NCBI GenBank assembly: GCA_041488095.1
Contig: JBGPOP010000010.1
Location: 1-64,000, forward strand
DNA: 64,000 nt
From: DASYPQ01 sp041488095
GTDB lineage: Bacteria; Planctomycetota; UBA1135; GCA-002686595
Reading direction: 5' to 3'
In this document: positions 16,780 through 25,829 of the stretch, piece by piece
Layout of the letters: every line of letters starts with the position of its first letter
Numbering within the stretch: position 1 is the stretch's first letter
Translations under genes and position numbers: made by a program
Notes under the pieces: model-generated
Databases searched by the model: none
Told to the model about the DNA's origin: nothing
Seen by the model: only the letters and a program-made list of their open reading frames with translations

Positions 16780-17307
16780 ATGAAGCTCTGGATCCCCCTG
16801 CTCTCCCTCGCCACGGCGACTCTGGGCCTCTCCTCTGCGCCGCGACCCGCCCCGGGACCGGGCGGCATCCTCGCCATGCACAAGGAGCTCTTCGCGGCGA
16901 TCGACCGCGGCGACGGCGAGGCTGCGGGTGCTTTCGTCGCCGGCGACCGCAAGGTGATGCCGCGTACCCCGACCCTGTTCCTGGACGTCGACGCGGGGGG
17001 CGCGGACGCTCCGCTGAAGGCCGCCGATGCGGAGGAGGCGCGCGAGCTGCTGGCGCGACTCGCCGCGGGCGCCAAGAGGTCCGGCGGAGGCTGGACGACG
17101 ACGATCACGAGCGAGCAGGCGGACTGCTACGCGTCGGAGCTGTCCTACGCGGTGCTCGAGTTCGAGCGCGCTCACACCGTCGACGGCAAGACCGAAGTGC
17201 GGCGCTACCGCAGCACGTCGCTCGTGCGGTACGAGAGCGATCACTGGAGGATCTTCCACTGGCACGTGTCGCGGGCCGGCGCCATGACGGGTCCGGCGGC
17301 GCGGTAG
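16780..17307 (+). CDS. Exported NTF2/SnoaL-like protein
   Basis: 175 residues. A signal peptide (MKLWIPLLSLATATLGLSSA) precedes a cone-shaped NTF2-like domain: MHKELFAAIDRGDGEAAGAF, a central strand region, then RYRSTSLVRYESDHWRIFHWH, the typical last strands. Members of this fold bind small ligands or catalyse simple reactions; no specific catalytic residues can be assigned. The start is well supported by GGAGGA six nt upstream of the ATG. It stands alone downstream of a 267-bp gap in which I see no gene. Confidence 0.75.
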   Translation: MKLWIPLLSLATATLGLSSAPRPAPGPGGILAMHKELFAAIDRGDGEAAGAFVAGDRKVMPRTPTLFLDVDAGGADAPLKAADAEEARELLARLAAGAKRSGGGWTTTITSEQADCYASELSYAVLEFERAHTVDGKTEVRRYRSTSLVRYESDHWRIFHWHVSRAGAMTGPAAR

Positions 17308-17399
17308 CCGATCGCGCACGGCGCGGGTCGAACGGTCGGGAGTGGAGGTAGACTGGGCTGTCCTCTCGATGGGGTCGCGGCCGAGCCGCCACCCGACCG

Positions 17400-18902
17400 A
17401 TGGCCGAACCCGCCCAAGCGAGCCCCGACCCTGCGCCCGCCCCGGACATCCCCGAGGCGCCCGAGGGCACGCCGCTCCTCGGGGAGAAGCGCGCCGACGT
17501 CGACGAGGGCGCACCGGTGGGCCCGACGCCGGCCTTCGACTTCTGGAAGGCGCTCTACACGCGCCGTTCGATCCGCAAGTTCAAGGCGGATCCGGTTCCG
17601 CGCGAGCTGGTCGAGCAGGTGATGCACGCCGGGATCTGGGCGCCGTCGTCGTGCAACTATCAGATGTGGGACTTCGTCGCGGTCGACGATCCCGAAGTGA
17701 ACCGGAAGCTCGCCGCGCTCTCGCTGCAGATGGGCAACGCGCCGGTGAACATCGTGGTCGCGTACGGGCGCGACTTCTCCGAGGAGGGCTTTGCCAACGT
17801 GCAGTCGGCGAGCGCCGCGATCGAGAACATGAGCCTGGCCGCGCACGTGCTCGGCCTGGGCACGTTCTGGATCACGCAGATGGGCGACCGGGAGAAGGTG
17901 CGCGAGATCGTGGGCCTGCCGGAGGACCGCCTGGTGGTCGCCGTGCTCGCGCTCGGATACCCGAAGATCGCGCCGAAAAAGGGCCCCAAGCGCCGGCCGA
18001 TGGCGCATGTGACGCATTGGAACTGGTACGCGGGGCGGCCGATCCCCTCCTCGGTGGATCCGGCCGACTGGGAGGGCGACCTGCTCGCGACCTATCAGCG
18101 CGCGCGCATCTTGAACGGCTTGAGGCACAACAAGCCGCGCGCGTGGGAGCAGCGCGCGATCGCGGGGGCGCTCGAGCAGTTCGTGTCCGAAGGGCGCCAG
18201 ATGCCGAAGGAGGGGGAGGCGAGGGGCTTGCGCTGGCTCGACGTGCTGCCGTGCACGGGGATCGTGACGGAGAAGCTGTACCAGGAGCGCCCGGGCTTCC
18301 TGTTCGACGTGGTCGAGCGCACGAGCGAGGTGGCCGAGTTCGTCGCAGCGCGCACGCGGCCGCGCGCGGGGATCTTCGCCTGGCCTCCTGTTGCGAGAGC
18401 GAACGGCTTCGTCAAGCCGGAGGACGGCCGGTACGACCTCGTGAGCTGCCTCTTCCGGCTGGAGAACCTGCCGGCGGGAGAGCGCGGGGAGCTGGTGCGG
18501 TGGATGGCCGGCTGGGCGAAGCCGGGTGGAAGGATTCTGATCGGCTTCGTGAACCGGAGCTCCTTCCACGACATGACCGAGTGGCTGCGCGGGCGGCGAA
18601 GGGGGCCGAAGGGCGTCGAGTACGTGCTCGCGCCCGATCCGAACATCGGCCCGTTCGAGTCGCTCGAGCCCGCGGACGTCGAGCGGATGTGTGCGGCGGC
18701 GGGGCTCGCGGTCGAAGGGCGGTACGGTTGCCAGGCGGTGCCGCCGAAGGAGGAGATCGAGTTCCGGACGCGCAATTTCTCGCAGCGCGCCAAGGACACG
18801 GCGCGGGCAGCGGGCTGGCTGCTGTCGAGGATCGAGAAGCTTCCGTCGCTGGAGAGGAGGCGCGGGAGGTTCCAGTTCCTGTGCCTGAGGCGTCGGGTCT
18901 GA
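17400..18902 (+). CDS. Nitroreductase fused to a methyltransferase-like domain
   Basis: 500 residues. The N-terminal half (~48-205) is a nitroreductase-family flavoprotein: RRSIRKF for FMN phosphate, APSSCNYQMWDFVAV, and LAAHVLGLGTFWI. The C-terminal half (~270-495) has the order of a class I SAM-dependent methyltransferase (LRWLDVLPCTGIVTEKL, DLVSCLFRLENLPAGE, KPGGRILIGFVN), but motif I lacks the usual glycines. A Pro/Glu-rich ~40-residue leader precedes both. Reaction and substrate are unknown. The fusion suggests reduction and methylation of one substrate, but this is inference; the second domain may not bind SAM. Confidence 0.75.
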   Translation: MAEPAQASPDPAPAPDIPEAPEGTPLLGEKRADVDEGAPVGPTPAFDFWKALYTRRSIRKFKADPVPRELVEQVMHAGIWAPSSCNYQMWDFVAVDDPEVNRKLAALSLQMGNAPVNIVVAYGRDFSEEGFANVQSASAAIENMSLAAHVLGLGTFWITQMGDREKVREIVGLPEDRLVVAVLALGYPKIAPKKGPKRRPMAHVTHWNWYAGRPIPSSVDPADWEGDLLATYQRARILNGLRHNKPRAWEQRAIAGALEQFVSEGRQMPKEGEARGLRWLDVLPCTGIVTEKLYQERPGFLFDVVERTSEVAEFVAARTRPRAGIFAWPPVARANGFVKPEDGRYDLVSCLFRLENLPAGERGELVRWMAGWAKPGGRILIGFVNRSSFHDMTEWLRGRRRGPKGVEYVLAPDPNIGPFESLEPADVERMCAAAGLAVEGRYGCQAVPPKEEIEFRTRNFSQRAKDTARAAGWLLSRIEKLPSLERRRGRFQFLCLRRRV

Positions 18903-18919
18903 CCCGGCGCAAGTCTCGC

Positions 18920-19642
18920 ATGCGCCGTCGCAGGTCGAAGAGCTCGTACGACGCCATCTTGGATCTGGTCGGCATCCAGACGGCCCGGGGACGGGACGTG
19001 CATGTACCGAGGATCGCCAGACTTCGCACGAAGCAGATCGAAGTTCTGACGACCCTCTGTTACGGGGCACTCGGCGAGAAGGCCATCCAAGTTGACGTTG
19101 ACAAGAGGATCGGGGTCATCGCCCTGCTGGTTGATCTCCTACCACGCTCCGAATCGATCATCCGGAAGTGGCTCGAGCGGTTCGACAATGCCCGCGCCTA
19201 CGAGGTCCAGTTCTCGATCTTCGTTTGCTTGCTGCCGTACATGGGCTCATTCCTCAGGATGGGGGGCCCGCGGCTGGTCGAGCGCTACTTACTCGATGTT
19301 CCTCGGGATACGGCAAGGGCAGCTTGGATGGCCGGAGACCTTCTCGGGAGCGATTGCCCTCTGCGCAGCGGACTTTCGAGGCTCCGGCGAGCGGCGCAGA
19401 GCGCTCGTTTCTCTGCGGGCAGGCTCGGTGCCCTGCATGGTCTTGCACACGCGCTCATTCGACTGGAGAAGCGTGGATCTCCGACGCGCGCGATCCTGCG
19501 TGAGCTTCGCTACATCTCGAAATCCGACCGGAGCACCTCCGTCCGCGACAAGGCGAGTCGTATCGTGGCGGGTGATCGGTGCCAGACCACTGCGAAACGC
19601 ATCCGGTCCGAACGACGCAAGAGGTCCCGCAAAAGCAATTGA
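18920..19642 (+). CDS. Helical protein of unknown function, atypical composition
   Basis: 240 residues, not recognised. It is mainly alpha-helical, with amphipathic pairs such as IGVIALLVDLLPRSESIIRK and YEVQFSIFVCLLPYMGSFLR that recall HEAT-type repeats. Both ends are strongly basic (MRRRRSKSS; KRIRSERRKRSRKSN), consistent with binding nucleic acid or an acidic partner. Codon use has more A/T in third positions than its neighbours, so acquisition by transfer is possible. ATG 18920 follows 17 nt after the fusion gene and could be on the same transcript. Confidence 0.55.
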   Translation: MRRRRSKSSYDAILDLVGIQTARGRDVHVPRIARLRTKQIEVLTTLCYGALGEKAIQVDVDKRIGVIALLVDLLPRSESIIRKWLERFDNARAYEVQFSIFVCLLPYMGSFLRMGGPRLVERYLLDVPRDTARAAWMAGDLLGSDCPLRSGLSRLRRAAQSARFSAGRLGALHGLAHALIRLEKRGSPTRAILRELRYISKSDRSTSVRDKASRIVAGDRCQTTAKRIRSERRKRSRKSN

Positions 19643-19668
19643 TCCGGTGACGTTCGCGGGTCGACCCG

Positions 19669-21273
19669 CTACTCGAGGCTGGCGACGACCATCCGTCCTC
19701 CGGTCCTCTCCGCGAGTTCCTGCCACAGCTTCCGTTTCCCCATGGGCGCGTCGACGAGCACCGAGTCGAACGCCACCTTCCGGAAGCGATCCTTCTCCAC
19801 GAGCAGCTCGACCATCAGCTCGAGATGCCAGCGGTGCCCTCCGGTCGGCACCCCGTCCGTCAGCGCCACGATCGCATCCACCTCCGGATCCGAGAGCGCG
19901 AGCATCGCTGCGTCGTAGAAGTTCCCTCTCCCGCTCTGGTGGCAGCGCTCGAACCACTCGATCGCCCGCTTGACGTTCGCCTTCGTGCTCGGCACGAGCG
20001 CCTTCTCCCACGGGATCGGCTCGTTCGTGTAGGGCATCACGTTGAACCGCGTTCCCTCCGGCAACGCCTCGAGCGCCGCGCGCAGCTTCCCGTCGAGGAT
20101 CTCCTTCCGGGTCCTTTCCCCCACCTTCGTCCCCCAGGTCGAGCCCGAGAAGTCGATCAGGAAGCACACGCGATCCGAGATCAGGCTCAAACCCGCGAGG
20201 GACACCTTCGTGCTCCCCACGGGAGAGAGGCGCACGCCCTTCCTCTCGCCCGTCGCGAGCGGCCCCTCGATCTTCTCCGCCCATCCCCGCCACGCCACCC
20301 CGTCGAACCCGAGGTCCAGCCCCGAGCGCCCGCGCAGGAACGCCAGGATCCCCCAGCGCAGCCGCTCGCGCTTCTCGATCTCCATCTCGTGGACGAGCGC
20401 GAGGATCGCCGCGCGGCTCGAGAGCTTCTCGAGGTTCTCGATCGCCTGCGCACGCACGCGCGGCTCGGGGTCCTCGAGCGCCCGCTGCGAGAGGGTCAGG
20501 CATTCCTGCTCGGGAAAGGTCGAGAAGGCGAGCAGCGCCGCGCAGCGCAACCCGCCGTCGCGGTCGGCGAGCAGTTCGACGACGAGCGCGTGCGCATCGA
20601 GAGGAGCCAGGGCCTGCAGCGCCTCGAGCGCCGCGCCCCGCAGCTCGGGGTCCGCGCGCGATCGTGCGAGCTCTTCGACCGCGCGATAGGTCTTGGCGCG
20701 GTCACCCCCCAGACGCTTCGTACCCGCGAGCCGCTCGATCGACCACAGGAGGGTGCGCGCGACGTCGATCTCACCTTGCTCGCGGAGCTCCCCGGGCGCG
20801 ATCGCGCGCGCGAGCGCCTGGCCGTCGATCTCGACCTGCATGCGCCCGAAGGCTTCCGCGACGCGCACTCGCACCCACGGATCCTGGGCTCGCAGTCCCG
20901 GGCGCCCGAGAAGGTCGGCGACGAGCTTCTTGTCGACGACCGCGCCGAGGGCCACCTGCGCTTCGTCCGCGACCATCGAATCGCGGTCCGAGAGCGCCCG
21001 CAGCACGAGGTCCCAGGCCTTGCGCTCCCCCATCGCCGCGAGCTTGATCACCGCCGAGCGACGCGTCTCGGGCCGGGGTGCGCGGAGATCGCGCTCGAGC
21101 TCCTCGAAGCTCGCGGGATGCTCGGGTCCCTCCTCGGGACGCCCGGGGCCCGACCCGCCCTGCCGACTCGGGCCGTCGAGGGACGAGAGACCCAGGATGG
21201 CCGCCGGGATCAGCGACCAGGCTGACGCCCTCCGCGGGCTACGCGGAACGGAGTAGTGGAACGGCTCGCTCAT
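19669..21273 (-). CDS. HEAT-repeat protein with C-terminal vWA domain
   Basis: 534 residues. An N-terminal hydrophobic segment (~13-27, SAWSLIPAAILGLSSL) suggests export or anchoring. HEAT repeats follow (roughly 50-310: ETRRSAVIKLAAMGERKAWD, DSMVADEAQVALGAV and similar). The last ~180 residues form a von Willebrand A domain with a metal-binding DFSGS (DxSxS) and TDGVPTGG. Such proteins often bind partners through the metal site. Ligand unknown. The ATG at 21273 is preferred over the GTG five codons upstream. It is divergent from the beta-lactamase-fold gene. Confidence 0.8.
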   Translation of the reverse strand: MSEPFHYSVPRSPRRASAWSLIPAAILGLSSLDGPSRQGGSGPGRPEEGPEHPASFEELERDLRAPRPETRRSAVIKLAAMGERKAWDLVLRALSDRDSMVADEAQVALGAVVDKKLVADLLGRPGLRAQDPWVRVRVAEAFGRMQVEIDGQALARAIAPGELREQGEIDVARTLLWSIERLAGTKRLGGDRAKTYRAVEELARSRADPELRGAALEALQALAPLDAHALVVELLADRDGGLRCAALLAFSTFPEQECLTLSQRALEDPEPRVRAQAIENLEKLSSRAAILALVHEMEIEKRERLRWGILAFLRGRSGLDLGFDGVAWRGWAEKIEGPLATGERKGVRLSPVGSTKVSLAGLSLISDRVCFLIDFSGSTWGTKVGERTRKEILDGKLRAALEALPEGTRFNVMPYTNEPIPWEKALVPSTKANVKRAIEWFERCHQSGRGNFYDAAMLALSDPEVDAIVALTDGVPTGGHRWHLELMVELLVEKDRFRKVAFDSVLVDAPMGKRKLWQELAERTGGRMVVASLE

Positions 21274-21417
21274 CAGGACTAGGGGCACGCTCCGGACGCG
21301 GAGCGCGATGGCTCACCCTCCGGACAGCAGCTCCCGCCGCCGGTTTCAGGTCATTCCGGATTTCCTCGGATCCCCAGAGACACCCGTCCAGCGCCCTTCA
21401 CGGCGCGAGGAGGCGCC

Positions 21418-22800
21418 ATGTCCGTCCACGCACTCTTCACCCTGGCCCTTCTGCTGTCGTCGCCCGTTCTCCAGACAGGTCATCAGGCCGAACCGCCGGA
21501 GCGAGCCGAGCTCCGACTGCGGATCGAGACGATCGCGCGGCAAGCGGTCGAGAAGGATGGAGTCCCCGGCCTGTCGATCGCGGCCGGCCAGGATTCCGAG
21601 CTGTGGATCGCGTCGGGCTGGGGCTACGCCGACGCCGCCAGGGGCGAGCCCGCCACCTGCGACACCACCTACTCGATCGGGACCCTGACGCGGCAGTTCA
21701 CCGTCGTGGGAATCCTCCAGCTCGTCGACGCGGGCAAGGTGAGGCTCGACGACGATCTCTCGAAGCTGGTCCCCGGCTTCCAAGGTCCGGCTCAGAAGAT
21801 CACGCTCGAGCAGCTCCTCGCCGGGACGTCGGGGATCGCCAGCTGGAGCAAGCTCGCGAGGAAGCAGGCCGCGGAGGCTCTCCCTGGCGGCAGCCAAGAG
21901 GAGCTGCTGGCTCTGCTCCAGAAGATTCCGCTCGATTTCGCTCCCGGCGAGGGGTACGCAGCCGACAGCGCCGACGGGCTGCTGCTCGAGATCATCCTCT
22001 CGCGAACGTCGGGACAACCCTTCGAGAACTGCATCCGAGAGCACCTGGTCGAGCCTCTCGGGCTCGAGCACACCGTGTTCTGCCACGGGGAGGGCGGCGC
22101 GAGCCGCGTCGCACGCGATTGCCGGCACATCCCGGTCGAGGCCGATGCCGTCCTCTCCGCCGCGACGGCGTGGGGAAGCGCGGCACATACCCTGTGCTCG
22201 AGCGCGACGGACCTGTTCCACTGGCAGTGCGCGCTCGACGGTCGCGCGCTTCTCGGCGAGGAGTCGAGCCGGAGGATGACGGGCCCGACCCTGCTGAAGA
22301 ACGGCGACTCGACCCACGCCGGCTTCGCGACGAGCCTTGGACGGCTCGAGCATTTCAAGGTGATCGGCCACACCGGCGGGATCGGCGGCTTCAGCGTGCG
22401 CGTCGCGCACTATCCCGAGGCGGGTGCGACGATCGTCGTGCTCGCGAACTGCGGGACCGCACCGGTGGAAAAGATGGAGCAGGAGATCGCGCGCGCGCTG
22501 CTCGGGTTGCTGCCGTCGGAGGTGGTCGATCTGCCGCTCGAGGCCCGGGAAATCGCCCGCTGCGTGGGCACGTACATGATCGCGACGACGAGAGTGCGCA
22601 TCTTCGAGAAGGACGGGAAGCTGGAGTACGAGGAACCGGCGCAGCCGGCCTTCGCGCTGCTCCATCAGGGCCACGGCGTGTTCGTTTCAGCGGCGGATCG
22701 ACAGATGCGGATCACGTTCAAGTCCACGGGGGACGGGCCCGCGGATTCGTTCGAGATCCTGCGCGGCGGGCTGGTGTCGACCGGCAAGCGCATCGAGTAG
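21418..22800 (+). CDS. Exported beta-lactamase-fold protein with degenerate active site
   Basis: 460 residues. A signal peptide (MSVHALFTLALLLSSPVLQ) is followed by a serine beta-lactamase/class C-type domain (~35-370) recognisable from FTVVGILQLVDAGKVRLDDD, ITLEQLLAGTSGI, LGLEHTVF and HTGGIGGFS, and a C-terminal strand-rich region. The nucleophile motif SxxK is changed to TLTR (Thr89, Arg92), and the YxN motif to YAA (180-182). The third motif, HTG, is kept. Acylation chemistry is therefore unlikely; it may be a binding protein. GAGGAGG lies 5 nt before the ATG. The CHAT gene begins within 25 nt of its stop. Confidence 0.85.
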   Translation: MSVHALFTLALLLSSPVLQTGHQAEPPERAELRLRIETIARQAVEKDGVPGLSIAAGQDSELWIASGWGYADAARGEPATCDTTYSIGTLTRQFTVVGILQLVDAGKVRLDDDLSKLVPGFQGPAQKITLEQLLAGTSGIASWSKLARKQAAEALPGGSQEELLALLQKIPLDFAPGEGYAADSADGLLLEIILSRTSGQPFENCIREHLVEPLGLEHTVFCHGEGGASRVARDCRHIPVEADAVLSAATAWGSAAHTLCSSATDLFHWQCALDGRALLGEESSRRMTGPTLLKNGDSTHAGFATSLGRLEHFKVIGHTGGIGGFSVRVAHYPEAGATIVVLANCGTAPVEKMEQEIARALLGLLPSEVVDLPLEAREIARCVGTYMIATTRVRIFEKDGKLEYEEPAQPAFALLHQGHGVFVSAADRQMRITFKSTGDGPADSFEILRGGLVSTGKRIE

Positions 22801-22822
22801 AGTGTCGGATCGCCAGTCCTCG

Positions 22823-25786
22823 ATGCCCCTCCACGTCCTCGCGACCCTGGCCCTCCTTGCGCAGGAGCCCGCGCCCGCTGCCCAGGGGGACCCGCCTCAC
22901 GACGACGACTTCGCCTCGATCGTCGAGCACCACTCCCAAGCGGACCTGATGCGCTGGGTGGAGCGCCATCCCTGGGGCCTCGGGACCGAGGTGCGCAAGT
23001 TCCTCCTGCGCTTCGAGGAGGTGCGCGGCCAGGACGACCCGGCCGAGAACGACGTCTGGGAGGTGCGAGCCGCCTTCCTCGCGGAGTTCCTCGCCGGCGA
23101 ACCGTCCACGCCCTGGATCCTGTCCGTGATGCGCTGGGACGTCGAGCAGCGCGCGCGCTTCGACACGGTCCGCGCGGGCCTCGACTCTCTCCCCGCGGCG
23201 ATCGAGACGGGCGGCGCGGCCTCGATCCGCGCGGAGGTCGACAGCTTGCGGCCGCCGACCGCGCCGAATGGCGCGTGGGAGCTCTGCGCTCCCGAGCTGA
23301 CGCGCGTCGCGGGAGCAGCCGGGTCGGCGGGAGCCCGCGACGAGGCTCGCTCGCTCGCGGAGGAGATCGCCGCCTCCGCCGACCGCGAGCGCGACGGCGA
23401 GATCGCCGCCTGGTGTGCGAACTTCCTCGGGCAAACGGCGCGGAAGGAAGGCAGGCTGCGGGCCGCCGCGGGGCAGTTCGCCAAGGCCGTCGAGATCGCG
23501 CGCGGGCTCGGGGACGAGGCCACGGCCCTCGAGCGCCTGTGCGACCTCTCCTCGGTGCGCCTGGCTCTCGGCGACCTCGAGGGCGCGCTCTCGGGAGCGA
23601 CGGAGGCCGAGGCTCTGTCTCGCGCACGTCCGAACTCGGGAATTCTGCGGCGCTCTCTCCTCGTCGAGGCCACGAGCCTGGTCGGGCTCGGCGAATTCGA
23701 GCACGCGTTCCGAATCCTGGCATCCGCCGAGGCCGCGGGCGGCGCCGGGCTGCCGCAGGACGAGACGCAGGTGCGCCTCCTCCTGCTCCACGGTGACGCG
23801 CTCTCCGAGGTCGGCCGGGTCGAGGCGGCGCGCGCCTACCTCGACCGCGCACTCGTCTCGTCGGGCAGCGAGAAGCTGCGGAGCGAGGCGCCGCTCCTCC
23901 GCGGGGAGGTCCTGCTCTCGGCGGGTCGCCTGCGCGGCGAGCTGGGCGCGCCCGACTCCGCGCTCGCGGCGTTCGACGAGGCAGTCGACATCTTGGACAA
24001 GGCCGGCGATCTGCGGGGCGTCGCCTGGGCCCAGAAGGACCGCGGCTTCGCCCTGTCTCGCGCGGGTCGACGCGTCGAAGCCGACGCCGCGTTCGAGCAG
24101 GGTCTCTCGTTCGGCCTCGAGGAGAAGCTGCCCCTCCTGACTGGCTTGTGCGCCCTCGGTCGCGCGGAGGATTCCGCCGGCAACAGCACGCTCCCAGCCG
24201 ATTTCGTCGGCTGGCTTGCCACGGCGGAGACGTGCGCCGCGGAGCTGAACCAAGGTGAGCTCCTCTCCCGCGTCGAGGCGCTGCGAGGCGAGATCGCCGC
24301 GCGCAAGGGCGAGCCGAAGGAGGCGCTCGAGCATCTGGGGCGTTCCGTCGGCGCGCTGGAGGGCCTGCGACGGCGCGTCTCCGTGCCTGGCCTGCTGGCG
24401 CGGTACCTGCGCGATCGCCCCGACCCCTACCGCGATGCGGCGCTCGCGGCGGCGCGCGCGGGAGCAACCGACGAGGCTTGGAGGTACGCGGAGATGCTCC
24501 ATGCGCGCGCGCTGCTCGAGCTGCGCGCGACGCCGAGCGGGCCGCTCACGAGCCTCTCCGTCGATTCCAAGGTCGGAGGCGCCCGCCGCGCGCTCGCGCA
24601 GCGCGAGTCGCTCCTGCGTCACGCGGAGGCGGAGGACCGCGCGGCGCTCCTCGATCCGGTGCGCGCGGCGGAGAAGGACCTCGACGCGGCGCTCTCCGAG
24701 GCCGAGGCGCGCGCGCCGCGCTGGATGCGCCTCCTCGGGACGGGCCGTGGCTCCTTCGACCCCGCACGTGCGCAGGAGCGCCTCGCCGCGAGCGGCCTGG
24801 ATGCGCTCGTCGAGTACGTGGTCGCCGAGCCGGAGACGCTCGCGTTGACCATCACCGTGCGCGGACGGACGGCGAAGGTCCTTCCCATCGGCGCGGGACG
24901 CATCCAGGCGCTCTTGCAGCGCCTGCGCGATCCGATCGAACGCCTGCGCCGCGGCGAGGTCGGCCTCGCGAACCTCGGCTTCGACGCAAGCGCGGCGCGC
25001 GAGCTCCATGCCGCGCTCGTGCAGCCGCTCGCGGGGCGGCTCGGCCGTCGGATCGGGATCGTGCCCGACGGCGGACTGTGGAGCCTGCCGTTCGAGATGC
25101 TCGTCGCGGGCGGCGAGGAAAGGCCGGTGGATCCCGCGCGCCCCTTCGCGCACCTCCTCGGCCTGCATTTCCTCGTCGAGGACCGGGCCGTGGTCTACCT
25201 GCCCTCGGCGGCATTGCTCGGATCCCTCCCGCACGGGAACGGTGTCGCGGGCGCGCTCGTCTTCCGTGCGCCCTCGCAGCCAGGTCTGCAGCCGGCCGGC
25301 GAGGAGGCCCCGGAGTTCTCCGGGTCCAATTTCTTCGCTCCCGTTCGCGTGCTCGCCGGCGCGACCGCCGCGGACGTGAGGAAGGAGACCGAGGCGGCGG
25401 CCTTCCTCCACTTCGCCGCGCACGGCCTGCCCGAACGCCTCGAGGCCTGGGAGATCGAGGGCTTCGCACTCCGCGCGCGACTGGTGGTGCTCTCCGCGTG
25501 TGACCGCGGCGGGCCTGGCCACGCAACCGGAGCGGAAGTGCTCGGGCTCACGCGGAGCTTCCTCGCGGCCGGCGCCGACGAGGTGATCGCGAACCTGTGG
25601 GAGGTCGAGGACTGCGCGACAGCCGATTGGATGAGGATCTTCTACGGGCATCTCGCCCGGGGGGAATCGGTCATCGACGCCTTGCGGGCGGCGCGGCTCG
25701 AGGTCATGAAGAGCGACGACCCGCGCGGCTTCTCGCGCACGCACCCCTGGTTCTGGGCCGCGTGGGTGGATCACCGGGGGATCTAG
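22823..25786 (+). CDS. Exported TPR-CHAT protein (caspase-like peptidase domain)
   Basis: About 987 residues. A signal-peptide-like start (LHVLATLALLAQEPAPAAQ) leads into a long helical region with TPR-type repeats (roughly 150-560), then a coiled-coil stretch, and a C-terminal CHAT domain (~680-987). The catalytic His (FLHFAAHG) and Cys (VVLSACDRG) of the caspase-like dyad are present, as is the closing WFWAAWVDHRG. CHAT proteins are usually cytoplasmic and activated by a partner protein or CRISPR complex; here export appears likely and no CRISPR locus is nearby. ATG 22823 is used; GTG 22802 sits 1 nt past the upstream stop. The upstream partner is the beta-lactamase-fold protein. Confidence 0.85.
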   Translation: MPLHVLATLALLAQEPAPAAQGDPPHDDDFASIVEHHSQADLMRWVERHPWGLGTEVRKFLLRFEEVRGQDDPAENDVWEVRAAFLAEFLAGEPSTPWILSVMRWDVEQRARFDTVRAGLDSLPAAIETGGAASIRAEVDSLRPPTAPNGAWELCAPELTRVAGAAGSAGARDEARSLAEEIAASADRERDGEIAAWCANFLGQTARKEGRLRAAAGQFAKAVEIARGLGDEATALERLCDLSSVRLALGDLEGALSGATEAEALSRARPNSGILRRSLLVEATSLVGLGEFEHAFRILASAEAAGGAGLPQDETQVRLLLLHGDALSEVGRVEAARAYLDRALVSSGSEKLRSEAPLLRGEVLLSAGRLRGELGAPDSALAAFDEAVDILDKAGDLRGVAWAQKDRGFALSRAGRRVEADAAFEQGLSFGLEEKLPLLTGLCALGRAEDSAGNSTLPADFVGWLATAETCAAELNQGELLSRVEALRGEIAARKGEPKEALEHLGRSVGALEGLRRRVSVPGLLARYLRDRPDPYRDAALAAARAGATDEAWRYAEMLHARALLELRATPSGPLTSLSVDSKVGGARRALAQRESLLRHAEAEDRAALLDPVRAAEKDLDAALSEAEARAPRWMRLLGTGRGSFDPARAQERLAASGLDALVEYVVAEPETLALTITVRGRTAKVLPIGAGRIQALLQRLRDPIERLRRGEVGLANLGFDASAARELHAALVQPLAGRLGRRIGIVPDGGLWSLPFEMLVAGGEERPVDPARPFAHLLGLHFLVEDRAVVYLPSAALLGSLPHGNGVAGALVFRAPSQPGLQPAGEEAPEFSGSNFFAPVRVLAGATAADVRKETEAAAFLHFAAHGLPERLEAWEIEGFALRARLVVLSACDRGGPGHATGAEVLGLTRSFLAAGADEVIANLWEVEDCATADWMRIFYGHLARGESVIDALRAARLEVMKSDDPRGFSRTHPWFWAAWVDHRGI

Positions 25787-25829
25787 GTCCGGCACGCATC
25801 TTCCTCGGGCACGACGGAGCGCTACCCTG

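Noticed and set aside
19656..19669. Palindrome GCGGGTCGACCCGC as a strong terminator
   Set aside because: It lies between convergent genes but the stem is only 5 bp with a 4-nt loop; too weak to call.
22823..25786. CHAT protein as part of a CRISPR-guided protease system
   Set aside because: No repeats, cas genes or Cas7-11-like gene in the window, and the protein appears exported.
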